NCBI GenBank assembly: GCA_949775045.1 | Contig: OX459096.1 | Location: 45,974,379 to 46,038,378, forward strand | Length of the DNA: 64,000 bases | Reading direction: 5' to 3' | Source of the DNA: Metridium senile | Taxonomy: Eukaryota > Cnidaria > Anthozoa > Actiniaria > Metridiidae | In this document: positions 53,701 to 61,013 of the stretch, in pieces | Layout: the number at the start of each line of letters is the position of its first letter | Numbering within the stretch: position 1 is the stretch's first letter | Program-made: the position numbers and the translations under genes | The notes under the pieces: model-generated | Told to the model about the DNA's origin: nothing | Seen by the model: only the letters and a program-made list of their open reading frames with translations | The model's database searches: none

Positions 53701-54778
53701 AACTAATTTTAATTGATTGATATTGATTTTTTTCCGATAATCGATTAAGTACGCCGGGATAAACTTTACATCATTTCATGGACAACAATATATAAACAAG
53801 ATATTCAGTAAGTATGATTCAGTAAGTTAATAAGGAGGGGGACATGGGGAGCTTTTAAAATCCGCAAATCCACAAGAAAAATCTTTTAAATCCGTGAATC
53901 CGCATTCGAAAATAACGAAAATCCGCAAATGTATTAACAAAAACAACGCAAACTTTAGAACTATATTATTTGAAAACGGACTTCAAAAAATCAAATAACA
54001 ACTAACAATTACGATGTCATGCAAAGTAAGGTCGCGTCACGACTAAGATCAGTTTCTCAAAGGAGTCTAAGTATTGATAGGGCTCAAATCCCAATTCTAA
54101 CCACTTCTGACTAATCCGTAAATCCGCAAAAAAAAATACCGAGAATCCGAATATCCGCACTAAATAATGGCCTAATCCGCCTATCCGCAAACCCCCATGT
54201 CCCCCTCAATAAGTATATATATTAAGCCTTGGCTTCATTCATTCATTCATTCATTCATTCATTCATTCATTCAAAAAGTTCAGTTATTAACTGAAAAAAA
54301 TTAGCATACTATTTACAGAGCAACCACTGAAACTAGGGCCACCCAAACAAATTTCAAAATAAACAGTTTTTGAGATCAAGCAAAAAAATTGTGGAGGGTT
54401 CTCACTGCTAAGGTGTTTCTTATTCAATGTTGATATAATTCCGTTCACATATAATGATAATTATTAGCATTCTTAGCAAAAAAGTCAAACATTTGAAGGG
54501 ATACTATTGTTCATATTATCGATTATGTATTGTTGGCCCCGGTTTCAGTAGTCGCACTGTGAGCAGATCAGAGGACAAAGTTTATGATATTTTTGCCGAA
54601 CTCTTACTGTTTTTGAGTCCCCATGTATCTTCTGATGCACCGATCTCCAAGCATCAATGAACTTCCTTAGCAAGTTTCTTTTCTTTTCTGTTCCACTTGT
54701 AGTGGATATTTTTTCCATCACCGCACACAAGTCCGAGAAAGGAACCTCGGAAGCTACAAAACCTGTGGAAGCCGCCAT
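33868..54778 (-). CDS. LIG4: DNA ligase IV (non-homologous end joining)
   Basis: ATP-dependent nuclear ligase that seals double-strand breaks with XRCC4. I assembled 30 exons: 54608-54778, 53321-53398, 51796-51897, 50640-50707, 50094-50217, 49887-49913, 49441-49533, 49228-49332, 48133-48239, 47396-47476, 47071-47136, 46604-46653, 46293-46392, 45531-45590, 45126-45226, 44592-44644, 44376-44414, 44165-44260, 43483-43602, 43085-43164, 42492-42597, 41426-41578, 38668-38757, 38292-38380, 37646-37694, 36978-37139, 36439-36539, 35509-35551, 34572-34681, 33868-34018. The sum is 2775 nt, 924 aa plus stop (human LIG4 has 911). Order: N-terminal DNA-binding domain, nucleotidyltransferase with KVDGER (Lys about 271), OB fold, basic linker, BRCT1, XRCC4-binding linker, BRCT2. 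The start MAAST...VPFSDLC aligns with the human N-terminus; a Met 12 codons upstream is less likely. All phases match. Confidence 0.95.
34076..34555. repeat. (ACAA)n / (ACATAC)n repeat tract
   Basis: About 480 bp of AAAC/ACAA repeats with ACATAC and ACGA variants, with an internal duplication (the block 'aaaactgaaagcata' recurs near 34269 and 34380). In the last LIG4 intron. Cys/Phe/Val and Lys/Gln/Thr-rich frames are artefacts. Confidence 0.95.
35890..36410. mobile_element. Two adjacent copies of palindromic MITE family B
   Basis: Copy 2 spans about 35890-36165 and copy 3 about 36166-36410. Both share the ends 'tttcaaaaattgttgtcgc' / 'gacaacgatttttgaaat' and the middle 'aatcgataa...ccgacatcctttg' with copy 1 at 13086-13370 in the RPTP. 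LIG4 intron between exons 36439-36539 and 35509-35551; the right edge is less than 30 bp from the donor of exon 36439-36539. Confidence 0.75.
36763..36959. mobile_element. Palindromic MITE, family A, copy 3
   Basis: Ends 'ccgaatcgaaatatggcg' and 'cgctatatttcgattcgg' with inner 'ttcttgactggctagcctc' and 'gagactagccaataaagaa'. LIG4 intron, about 12 bp from the donor of exon 36978-37139. Confidence 0.78.
37768..37979. mobile_element. Harbinger-like MITE with poly-C core
   Basis: Terminal repeats GGGACGGACCATTTGATA and its reverse complement, flanked by TAA on both sides (37765-37767 and 37980-37982). The right half contains a C-run of about 30. TAA target sites fit the PIF/Harbinger superfamily. 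LIG4 intron between exons 38292-38380 and 37646-37694. Confidence 0.72.
38430..38540. repeat. (GAAT)n/(GATG)n microsatellite
   Basis: GAATGAATG and GATGGATG repeats in the LIG4 intron between exons 38668-38757 and 38292-38380. Confidence 0.88.
39360..39640. mobile_element. Palindromic MITE
   Basis: 'gggaacccaggggtattctt' pairs with 'aagaatacccctgggttccc'. Inner arms 'cttgttccggaagtcaaaat' / 'attttgacttccggaacaag' match closely. LIG4 intron 38758-41425. Confidence 0.78.
40264..40375. repeat. Inverted repeats of 'gataaagcattaatgaat'
   Basis: 'tgataaagcattaatgaata' is followed by inverted and imperfect copies ('attaatgctttatcattt', 'attcattaatactttatca'). Probably a small palindromic element next to the Crypton-like fragment. 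Confidence 0.6.
40575..40868 (-). pseudogene. Fragment of a Crypton-type tyrosine recombinase / KIAA1958-like protein
   Basis: The frame reads [11 protein letters not shown], then [18 protein letters not shown] followed by [30 protein letters not shown] and a stop. IPKNTKxxTKWAVxxFxxWxxxR followed by a LNFWLxKFV-type segment is the N-terminal pattern of Crypton-derived proteins (KIAA1958, QRICH1, ZMYM family). The frame stops at FVKV, before the catalytic part; I see no recombinase core downstream. It lies inside the 2.7-kb LIG4 intron 38758-41425 on the same strand. Most likely a dead transposon piece. Homology is from memory of the motif, not from a search. Confidence 0.6.
41245..41335. repeat. 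Hairpin-forming inverted repeat
   Basis: 'gagagtgttttatcggc' and 'gccgataaaacactctc' pair across a loop containing 'gcgctaaagattctcgccttcggctcgaatcttt', which itself pairs. LIG4 intron, about 90 bp downstream of exon 41426-41578. Confidence 0.75.
41426..41578 (-). CDS. LIG4: LIG4 linker exon with putative nuclear localisation signal
   Basis: Encodes 51 residues between the OB fold and BRCT1 ([15 protein letters not shown] ... DVSSVTA). The run [10 protein letters not shown] matches a monopartite NLS, in the same place as KKRKAAPKMKK in human LIG4. Otherwise poorly conserved. A 2.7-kb intron with a Crypton-like fragment follows. Confidence 0.85.
42175..42336. mobile_element. Palindromic MITE, family A, copy 4 (best preserved)
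   Basis: 'ctgaatcgaaatatggcgtc' and 'gacgccatatttcgattcgg' are the ends, continuing inward as 'caattttaataactattgtt' and 'aatagttattaaaattgg', then 'gactgactagcct' / 'aggctagtcagtc'. Nearly perfect arms of about 65 bp. LIG4 intron. Confidence 0.82.
42492..47476 (-). CDS. LIG4: LIG4 central part: nucleotidyltransferase motifs III-V and OB fold
   Basis: Exons 47396-47476 to 42492-42597. Visible motifs: [10 protein letters not shown], motif III-like [14 protein letters not shown], motif [11 protein letters not shown], motif [10 protein letters not shown], then [34 protein letters not shown], and the OB-fold end [20 protein letters not shown] with the conserved RFPR and IRDDK segments. Nothing expected from the human protein is missing. 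Confidence 0.93.
43734..43930. mobile_element. pogo/Tigger-like MITE (TACAGTGGAACCCCG ends), copy 1
   Basis: Starts 'tacagtggaaccccgcctta' and ends 'acggggttccattgta', with internal repeats of 'taatacggccac'. TA at each end fits mariner/pogo insertion. A second copy is at 61014-61201. LIG4 intron between exons 44165-44260 and 43483-43602. Confidence 0.8.
44672..45060. repeat. GA-rich tract with a 180-bp tandem duplication
   Basis: 'tagatctatcaaatgaagag' followed by GA-rich text and 'cagaatgaagcact' occurs near 44678 and again near 44853. Purine-rich, in the LIG4 intron between exons 45126-45226 and 44592-44644. The long Ser/Phe/Leu open frame over it is the in-frame continuation of exon 45126-45226 into the intron, not protein. 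Confidence 0.82.
45769..46226. mobile_element. pogo/Tigger-like MITE (TACAGTAAACACCCGC ends), copy 2
   Basis: Starts 'tacagtaaacacctgcagtt' with 'aagaacc' and ends 'ggttcttaactgcgggtgtt' with 'tactgtta', and carries scattered 'taagaacc' repeats inside. Related to 20739-20898. LIG4 intron. Confidence 0.78.
46736..46952. mobile_element. Harbinger-like MITE with TTA flanks
   Basis: Terminal repeats 'gggcgcgggcaaacggtgtc' and 'aaaccgtttgcctgggccc', each next to TTA (46733-46735 and 46953-46955). 'caacatttgcttcaac' / 'gttgaagcaaatgttg' continues the arms. LIG4 intron. Confidence 0.75.
47197..47344. mobile_element. Palindromic MITE with 'cacaggaagccc' core
   Basis: Ends 'ttagcctgcaaaac' / 'gttttgcaggcta'; inner 'gggttcctgtgtt' / 'aacacaggaagccc'. 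The 'caggaagcccA' motif also occurs at 7919, 7944, 35392, 38009, 46546 and 63206, suggesting shared ancestry. LIG4 intron. Confidence 0.72.
47830..48098. mobile_element. Palindromic MITE with 'accttttaggg' repeats
   Basis: 'gtactccctttgtccaagtg' and 'cacttggacaaagggagtac' are the ends, with 'cataccttttaggg' repeated three times inside. A C-run follows at about 48096-48108. LIG4 intron, about 25 bp from exon 48133-48239. Confidence 0.75.
48133..54778 (-). CDS. LIG4: LIG4 N-terminal half: DNA-binding domain and start of the adenylation domain
   Basis: Nine exons. Family landmarks: [74 protein letters not shown], then motif [16 protein letters not shown] containing the lysine that receives AMP (about residue 271). 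The exon 49887-49913 is only 27 nt (nine codons, KWLIRIILR), yet it keeps frame and matches the human helix at this point, so it is real. Confidence 0.93.
48729..49088. mobile_element. MITE with AGGGGTGGCGAATGGT ends
   Basis: Left AGGGGTGGCGAATGGTACCT, right AGGACCATTCGCCACCCCT, flanked on both sides by 'tatatt'. The interior carries many copies of 'agtctc' and 'tctcgg'. Short direct flanks and this end type suggest a hAT-like element; not certain. Confidence 0.7.
49595..49752. repeat. (CAGA)n microsatellite
   Basis: CAGACAGA repeats with CAAACA variants in the LIG4 intron between exons 49887-49913 and 49441-49533. Confidence 0.93.
50775..51090. repeat. (GATGAT/TTATGATGATAA)n region
   Basis: Imperfect GATGAT-type repeats with longer duplications ('gtttatgatgat', 'gatggcttgattgctgat' / 'gatggcttgactgtagatgg'). 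LIG4 intron. Confidence 0.85.
51092..51408. mobile_element. Near-perfect palindrome, 148-bp arms
   Basis: The left arm (51092-51239) and right arm (51261-51408) appear identical or almost so as inverted copies, separated by 21 bp ('gtaatgtgatgtggtccttat'-type spacer). It is embedded in a GAT-rich repeat on the left. Such a perfect inverted duplication is recent. LIG4 intron between exons 51796-51897 and 50640-50707. Confidence 0.88.
51510..51780. mobile_element. LIG4: MITE abutting a LIG4 splice donor
   Basis: Ends 'cactctagggttacaatatt' and 'aatattttaaccctagagtg', with arms of about 85 bp including 'gcaggaaacgaatgaactgc'. The right end is only 9 bp from the donor (51790-51795) of LIG4 exon 51796-51897. 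Confidence 0.82.
52055..52229. mobile_element. Palindromic MITE, family D, complete copy
   Basis: 'ccaggttgaacatctta' pairs with 'taacaagatgctcaacctg'; inner repeats of 'taagat' and 'cttgccaa'. A half copy is at 28421-28515. LIG4 intron. Confidence 0.75.
52362..52581. mobile_element. Palindromic MITE (GACTGCAAAACAGTCCCTAC ends)
   Basis: 'gactgcaaaacagtccctac' at 52371 and 'gtagggactgttttgcagtc' at 52551, with 'gcaaaaactctgagg' / 'cctcagagtttttgc' inside, flanked by TA-rich sequence on both sides. LIG4 intron. Confidence 0.82.
52826..53111. mobile_element. MITE with CAGGGTTCGTAC ends and TATTCA flanks
   Basis: Starts CAGGGTTCGTAC and ends GTACGAACCCTG, with 'tattca' directly outside each end. 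The interior repeats 'actttccaaaa' and 'ttttccagg'. The end type is hAT-like, although I count only a 6-bp flank repeat rather than the usual 8. LIG4 intron. Confidence 0.78.
53461..54208. mobile_element. Two palindromic elements in LIG4 intron 1-2
   Basis: The first (about 53461-53758) has ends 'cctggcatacttaatc' / 'gattaagtacgccggg' and a core of 'aatcaat' and 'gataatcgat' repeats. The second (about 53834-54206) has ends 'gagggggacatggggag' / 'cccccatgtccccctc' and repeats 'aatccgcaaat'. Neither has coding capacity. Confidence 0.72.
54235..54273. repeat. (ATTC)n microsatellite
   Basis: Nine tandem ATTC copies in the first LIG4 intron. Confidence 0.9.
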
Positions 54779-56101
54779 CTTGTTTGGTCTGGGACCAGGG
54801 CTAACTACTGTCACGCTAACCTGTCACGTGATAAGATTGTCGTCACGCGACAACAAGCTCCCACGAAAAAAGAATCACAGAGGGATTAAAAAAATAAATA
54901 ATGAATCATTGTTTCACGTCGAAATACAGGGAGTAGTTACCAAATCTCACACTCACACTCACTAACCCTACATTACATCACTTCCCACAAGAACGATCCT
55001 GGATAAGAAAGACAAAGAGAATAATAAAAAATAATGCTCAATAGTTGACCAGCAAAAGGTTCATTAACTCCACACTGATTTCGAACATTTCACTGATTAG
55101 GACATTTTGTGAATCAGTTTCTTGTCAGGGAGGGGATAGGGGGAATGGGGCGAGGGGTAGGTCTTGATATATTTCTTCGTTTCTGATTGGTTGAAATCAA
55201 CTGGCGAATTCTTCATATCATTGTATGAGCAAGCATTATTGAACGCTATCATGACAACGTCCAAGAACCACGGCTTTGTTTTGGTTTGTGAGCAGGATAA
55301 GGCCAGCAACATTCTCTTACCCAGACCCTTCTCAGCTTCACTGATTTTTCGTTAGAAAGCTGAGAAGGGTCTGGGTAAGAGAATGAGGCCAGCAAGTGTT
55401 AAAGGAAAATATAACTCTCAATAGTGTACTTTTTTCCACATTTTTCCTCATTTATATATTCTGGAAATATTTTGGATTTAATAATAAAATAATTATTGCA
55501 TCTTGCATATATGAAGTATTATGCAGATCTCGAAGAGTGTTAACCTCCTCGCTCTGCTTAATTCTTCATATCATAAACAGCCCCATAATTGCTTATGTAT
55601 AACCCAGCCATCTAGACTAGCCCTTATATGATATAGGCACGAATGACAACACAAAGCCAGTCTCCCGCCATTTTAATTCTGCTAATCATAACATTTATCA
55701 CATGACAGCTTTCCATTTATGTCGTATTACTGGTACTAACGATAACCGTAAATCTAAAGAAATGCGACTAATTTATTCCTTAGGTACACAGCAACCTTTT
55801 GGCATGAATGAACGATTCGCATTCAATTAATTTTTCCATTGTTCCTACATTTTCTATTGCTTTTTGATTGGTTCATCACTTTTCCCGCTTCATACTTATA
55901 CTCAGTATCTCTCTTAGTCTAACTCTTTTACTCCAACGAAGGGCTAAAGCTCAAAACGTCAGTAAAGTTAAGTCAACATTTTTTTACGGTGTTACAAATT
56001 TTATTATATTACCTACGATCGGAAATAATTAACAAGATTACATTGATGTGATGTGAAAATTTACTAAATTCATAATTCTATAGTTATTCAGTCCAAACTA
56101 G
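54779..56101. other. Intergenic: LIG4 upstream region
   Basis: Just upstream of the LIG4 start are CACGTG (near 54825) and GTCACGCGAC (near 54840), the most CpG-rich stretch nearby, so the promoter is probably at 54790-54900. The rest holds a hairpin transposon (55310-55385) and a half copy of MITE family C (about 55938-56018). No gene recognised; the 102-codon frame at 54657-54965 is the antisense of LIG4 exon 1. Confidence 0.5.
55310..55385. mobile_element. 76-bp hairpin with 10-bp target duplication (Mutator-like)
   Basis: CATTCTCTTACCCAGACCCT ... AGGGTCTGGGTAAGAGAATG forms a hairpin with arms of about 30 bp and a short loop. It is flanked by the 10-bp direct repeat AGGCCAGCAA at 55300-55309 and 55386-55395. 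A 9-11 bp duplication is typical of Mutator-like elements. Confidence 0.8.
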
Positions 56102-56890
56102 CTATCCAATTTCATTAGATGTTAGACAAAACCATTTCTGAAAACATCCATTTGGAATGCCATTTTTACTTATATAAGGTAAATCAAAAAACAGTTTGCC
56201 CTTAAGTTTGTCCATTAGCTCTTTAGAAGGGATATTCCCCGGGGATATTCCTTCCAATCGGAGAGGTCATTACAATAGACTGGGAGGTAGAAAGCCCATG
56301 ACAGCTCATTTCCTCGAACAATGCTTTTAGTAGCAACTGTGCTGCTTCTTTCGAGTCTGCAAACAGTGGACCAAGAGTGTAACCTTCCGTTTTGTCATAC
56401 AAGACCCTTGCAGAAGTATAGCCAACTATATTTCCATCGCTGTTGACAGCAACTTTAGCATGAGTGCCTTTGGCACGGAGCCACTTTAATATGAAGCTGT
56501 GCCTCTGGTAACCAAACACTGTTGTGTCATATGCTAGCAGAGCCTTCTGATCGACATCGTTAATAGCTTTAGCTGTTAGATATTCGCTTGATGGTAGCGC
56601 TTTGAGTATTTCAAGGACAGTGGACAGATGAACATCGTACCAACCACACATCCAGCGAGATTTGACACCTTCCCTCTCTTCGTATTTCTTAACCATATCA
56701 GGAACTGCGTAAGCCGAGACAATCTGAGACCAGTCGACTTTATATACATCTGCATGCCGTAGCCTTTTCCTCGATGTTTCTCTTTCACAAAATACAAACC
56801 AAATGTGCAGTAGCTATCGCTGTACTTGTGGAAGATTATGCAGCCAATTGGCTCATCATTCAAGATTCCAACAAAAACACCGGGAAACTT
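56102..56890 (-). pseudogene. Broken GNAT-family N-acetyltransferase (two-domain type)
   Basis: The GNAT part reads FPGVFVGILNDEPIGCIIFH, then GLYFVKEKHRGKGYGMQ, with the acetyl-CoA loop H/R-x-G-K-G-Y-G. A second conserved part follows in another frame (VDWSQIVSAYAVPDMVKKYE, YDTTVFGYQRHSFILKWLRA, NSDGNIVGYTSARV, YTLGPLFADS), typical of the Acetyltransf_18-like C-terminal domain. A third frame gives the end (PSKELMDKLKGKLFFDLPYI through QKWFCLTSNEIG) and stop at 56102-56104. Frames change twice: at a TATATA run near 56745, and at a tandem 13-bp duplication of GGAATATCCCCGG near 56233. An in-frame stop precedes the first part, so the N-terminal 60 or so residues are missing. Unlikely to be functional; a sequencing error at either shift is possible but would not explain the missing start. 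Confidence 0.75.
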
Positions 56891-56979
56891 TGTTCAAGTG
56901 GTAGCAACTATGTTGGTATCGAAGCGATGTAGGAGAGGGGGGCGGTGGGTATTTAAAAAAAGGTAAATTAAGGTAAATA

Positions 56980-57475
56980 CTATGCATCCCAGTAGACCGT
57001 GACAACCTCGAAATTTTATCGCGACCCGTCGATACAAAAAATTGATCACGTGATGCACTTTTTATGTACCACGTGATGATATACTTCTGTACCACGTGAA
57101 CAACATTTTTCGTTTGGCGCGGGTTCACATACGATCTTCGATCGAATCATAATGATCGAATCTTCCCACGGCTTCATTTATACTAGAGAATCTTTGCCTT
57201 CAACGTATATATACGGAGAATCTTTGCCTTCAACGTATAAGCGCCAAACAAAAGTAGTATTTCAAGTACTAGTATAAGTGAAGCCGTGGGAAGATTTGAT
57301 CACTATGATTCGATCGAAGATCGTATGTGAACCCGCGCCAAACGAAAAATGTTGTTCACGTGGTACAGAAGAATATCATCACGTGGTACATAAAAAGTCC
57401 ATCACGTGATCAATTTTTCGTATCGACGGGTCGCGATAAAATTTCGAGGGTGTCACGGTCTACTGGGATGCATAG
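56980..57475. mobile_element. TA-flanked palindromic element rich in CACGTG
   Basis: Arms of about 205 bp start CTATGCATCCCAGTAGACCG and end with the reverse complement, flanked by TA (56978-56979 and 57476-57477), as in mariner-type insertions. Each arm holds three CACGTG hexamers (in TCACGTGATG, ACCACGTGATG, ACCACGTGAAC contexts) and palindromic 'cgatcttcgatcg'. The loop has a tandem 'agaatctttgccttcaacgt' duplication. It lies exactly where the 5' part of the GNAT remnant would be expected. Confidence 0.85.
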
Positions 57476-57513
57476 TAGTTACTGAAAAACCCTTGAGGTA
57501 GTTTTCTATTAAA

Positions 57514-57663
<150 letters not shown>

Positions 57664-57890
57664 TTTCAATTTGCTGGTCGCGATGAAACGATTATCGCTG
57701 TAAACCCCGTGTGTGTTTTTTTACATAACATTTTTTTTTATACTCTCACTTCTGGTTGCATTACATGAAGAATACCTGATGAGAAGTGAGATGATATTAA
57801 GTCTATTAAAGGAATGGTTTCTATCTACAAATAGTGTTTGAACTCGATAACTACATTCTGAAAAATATTTACAAACTCTTCTTCACTGAG

Positions 57891-58793
57891 TTATGCCGCG
57901 ACTTGTTGTGCTGCAGGCAACTGTTGTTCACTGTTGGACCTGCAGAAAAACATTTTTCGTAGAATACCTCTAAATCGTGAGTTTTGAAAACTGTATAAGT
58001 ACGGGTCGAGCGCTGCGTTAATTGTAAGAAGAACTGAGGTTATTTTAATAGCTACTTGTCCTAAGGCATCTTCTCCAACTGCGTCGTAATGCATTGCTAC
58101 ATACACAACGAAATGTGGAATGTAAGCCAAAAGAAATGACAGGATCACAGCTAAAACACAAAGTGTTACTTTCTTCTTTTTCTTTATCTCTTCAATCTCT
58201 CGGTGAGCAGTGGGATGGATGGCGGTCTGATTTAACCAAAGCGCTATGTAGATCTTCATCGAAAGAGTTATTAGAAACACCATTTCACAGCCGGCTAGAG
58301 TTATTGATAACACCGATGTGACCTTGCTAACGCTTTCTTTCATTCCACAGCCCTTGTCATATGAAATATAGTATGGTAGGGTGTATATCACAGAGAACAC
58401 CCATATGACCACCATAGCAACCTTAGCGTTTCTTATGCAAAACCATTTTTTAAAACTGTGAGGTCGACAAACTGCAAAGTAACGTTCTAGAGATAATATC
58501 ATCATAGTACCAATACACGCGTACTTGGCAGTCGAAGATATATTCCCTTTCCATAGTAACTTGCACAGAAATTTGTCTTGAAATATTTCGGAGTGTTTTA
58601 TCGTTTGAGGTAAAAAAGTTGGAACAAGAAAGACTCCGTATGTCATATCAGCTATTGCTAAATTAAGCAGTAGATAGTCGGTAGCTGTGCGCTGCTTTTT
58701 AGAGATGATGTAAATAACTAGGGAATTTCCAATCACATTGAATGCAAGAACGAAGAAAAAAAATCCATCAGCATAAACGGTGAGATTAACCAT
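57891..58793 (-). CDS. Rhodopsin-like (class A) G-protein-coupled receptor
   Basis: Intronless 300-aa seven-helix receptor. Landmarks: short N-terminus with NLT; TM1 GNSLVIYII (N1.50 = Asn23); TM2 LNLAIAD (D2.50 = Asp49); Cys77 at the start of TM3 and Cys149 in loop 2 for the conserved disulfide; ERYFAVC (103-109) in place of DRY; TM4 Trp131; a basic third loop (EIEEIKKKKK); TM6 LAYIPHF without the usual CWxP; TM7 DPYLY (263-267) in place of NPxxY; a helix-8 Cys284 as possible palmitoylation site. The start MVNLT fits directly before TM1; the upstream sequence is a (TTC)n tract and adds nothing. Ligand unknown. The general look is that of the large lineage-specific orphan GPCR sets of cnidarians (inference). 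Confidence 0.88.
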   Translation of the reverse strand: MVNLTVYADGFFFFVLAFNVIGNSLVIYIISKKQRTATDYLLLNLAIADMTYGVFLVPTFLPQTIKHSEIFQDKFLCKLLWKGNISSTAKYACIGTMMILSLERYFAVCRPHSFKKWFCIRNAKVAMVVIWVFSVIYTLPYYISYDKGCGMKESVSKVTSVLSITLAGCEMVFLITLSMKIYIALWLNQTAIHPTAHREIEEIKKKKKVTLCVLAVILSFLLAYIPHFVVYVAMHYDAVGEDALGQVAIKITSVLLTINAALDPYLYSFQNSRFRGILRKMFFCRSNSEQQLPAAQQVAA

Positions 58794-58834
58794 CTCGCAA
58801 CTGATTTCTTTCGTTGAAATCTCGCTCGATGTGA

Positions 58835-58956
58835 CCTTTCTCCTTCTTCTTTTTCTTCTGTTTCTTCTTGTTGTTCTTGTTGTTCTTTTTCTTCTCCTTC
58901 TTCTTCTTCTTCTTCTTCTTCTTCTTCTTCTTCTGTTTCTTCTTCTGTTTCTTCTT

Positions 58957-58987
<31 letters not shown>

Positions 58988-58992
58988 ATCTT
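58835..58992. repeat. (TTC)n microsatellite
   Basis: Imperfect TTC/TTCTG repeats just upstream of the GPCR start. Poly-Lys and poly-Leu frames are artefacts. Confidence 0.93.
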
Positions 58993-60514
58993 CTTCTTGC
59001 TCAACTCTGATCTTTCGTTCTGCTCTTCTTAATTCTTTTTCTTCTCCTATTTGTTTGTTTTCCCCCTAGTTATCCTCTTCTGTTACTTTTATATTTTTTT
59101 AATATACTTGACTGAGTTACTATTGGTCAATGTAATTAATATTAAAAAAGAGTGACCGATGTTAATAATGACACAACAATGCATCGATAAAAACAATTTT
59201 AATTAAAAATAGGAGTAATACCAATCGGTCAACATATAAACAAATAAATATTTCCACCCCCAACTGATATTAGTTCTCTTTTAATTAAATATAAACCATC
59301 GAATGATTTTTTGATGGAAATCAAAATATACGTAATTAAGAAAATAAGCATCATTACTTTTGGAATGAAACATACATGGTGCTTTTGGTTAGAATTGATG
59401 TTCATTTTGGTGGTAGAATTTATCCCATTCATTAAGAGACAAACATTGCATGGCTTTGTAAACAGCAAGCTAGATGTAAGTTTGACCAGCTATGCTCCTG
59501 AAAAAATCCAATAAAGGACAGGTGCATATTTTGCATGATTGGATTTCAGTTGAGTTTTTGAAATTAAAGAAGGAAATAACAAATAAGCACATTAACTCCT
59601 AGTATAAATGTCCAAATTGTAAAAAAAACCTATACCATGCAGCTAAATTGAATAACTTATATTTTATACGAAAGGGTCGGTTGCTTAATGTTTTAGTTGT
59701 ATCAGTGTTTCTGGGGAAATTCTATATGATTTGGAATGCAATTTTCGGCTTCAAAACTTTGATGATGTTCCACAAAAAAGTGTATAATAGACATCTCAGG
59801 TTATTCAATTGTGCCGGGGGTGAGGGGCTAATACTCGACATATGGACGTATAAGTACCGTCAGATGTCAAAACTAGCTTGTAAGGGTATCCTTTTGACAA
59901 CTGAAAAAAAAACATAAAAAAAACAGCCAGCGGCACATACCTGTATAGATAATATATATAGGAGTACCCCAACAGAGTTCATGATTATATTCTGCATGTT
60001 CTAATAAATTTCGATATCTATTCTGGTTCTCAATAATCAGAAAAAGAACATCCAGGGAACGCTGGTTGAAGCACAAATTGAAAAAAAAAAACAAATTGAA
60101 GCATGTCAATTTGAGCACGAGTTTCAATAGATTATTTGCAATGGGTTAAACCAAGTAGTTGAAGTTCTGTGTACCTTTCCGCTGGGAGCCCGTTTCATGT
60201 TGAAAAAAAAAATTAACTTGTTTCTACCATTTACACTTTGTCTAGTTTGCCCAAATTTATTATATATTGAAGTTTACCATAGTTAATAGAGGGGACGCTA
60301 TTAATCAGTTGTGAGTTTATCTAACTGGATCGAAAAGTCCGTACATTTTCAAACCGTTTTTTGGTGAATAGAAAGAATCATACTCCCAAATGATTTGTTG
60401 GAAACAGAAGTTTACGAGCTTCTGATGGAAACATACATAACAAAGCGTTAGCCGAGTAGATCTATTGGCGCAGGATATAGGGTCGATATAAACCAATCTC
60501 GTATTGTACAAGTG

Positions 60515-60686
60515 CAGTGGCGGATCTAGGGGTGCATGGTGAATAGGGTGGCTAGCCACCCCCCCATTTTTGCTCCGTTTCCTGCTTTTTATTGTGTTTT
60601 ATTTGATGAGTAACATATGAACAATGCACAAATACAAAATGTACGCTTCACATTCACCCCCTAAAATATTCCTAGATCCGCCACTG
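60515..60686. mobile_element. hAT-like MITE (CAGTGGCGGATC ends)
   Basis: Starts CAGTGGCGGATCTAGGGG and ends CCTAGATCCGCCACTG, with 'aagtg' directly outside both ends. CAGTGGCGGATC-type ends are common in hAT elements of animals. No transposase. Confidence 0.8.
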
Positions 60687-61013
60687 AAGTGGTTATAGTT
60701 AGTGGTTGATAGTGGGGCTGGCCATGGGTTTTTCTCTCCCTCGCTGTCCGTCTGTTGCATGATTAGCGCAAGTTATAGGTCTTCTGTATGTGGTCGGGAT
60801 AGCGCGGGAGATGCCGTGGAAACCGTTATATATAATATAAGATTGACAAAAAGTGACAATTTTCAGTGCGGCAGCGTAGATATCAAATCAACTGATTAAA
60901 ATATTACTGTGAACATACGAGCTGTCAGGTTATTCTCACACACCCACGCTTTCATCATTACACCTGGAAGAACATTTGAACTTGAACCTGTTATTGCGCA
61001 ACTGGAATACAAA

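Noticed and set aside
54779..54814. Upstream LIG4 start (12 extra codons)
   Set aside because: The second Met (MAAST) aligns with the N-terminus of human LIG4 and has a better start context (aagATGG).
58786..59004. Poly-Lys N-terminal extension of the GPCR
   Set aside because: It is in a different frame from the receptor and is made by the (TTC)n tract; the receptor starts naturally at MVNLT.
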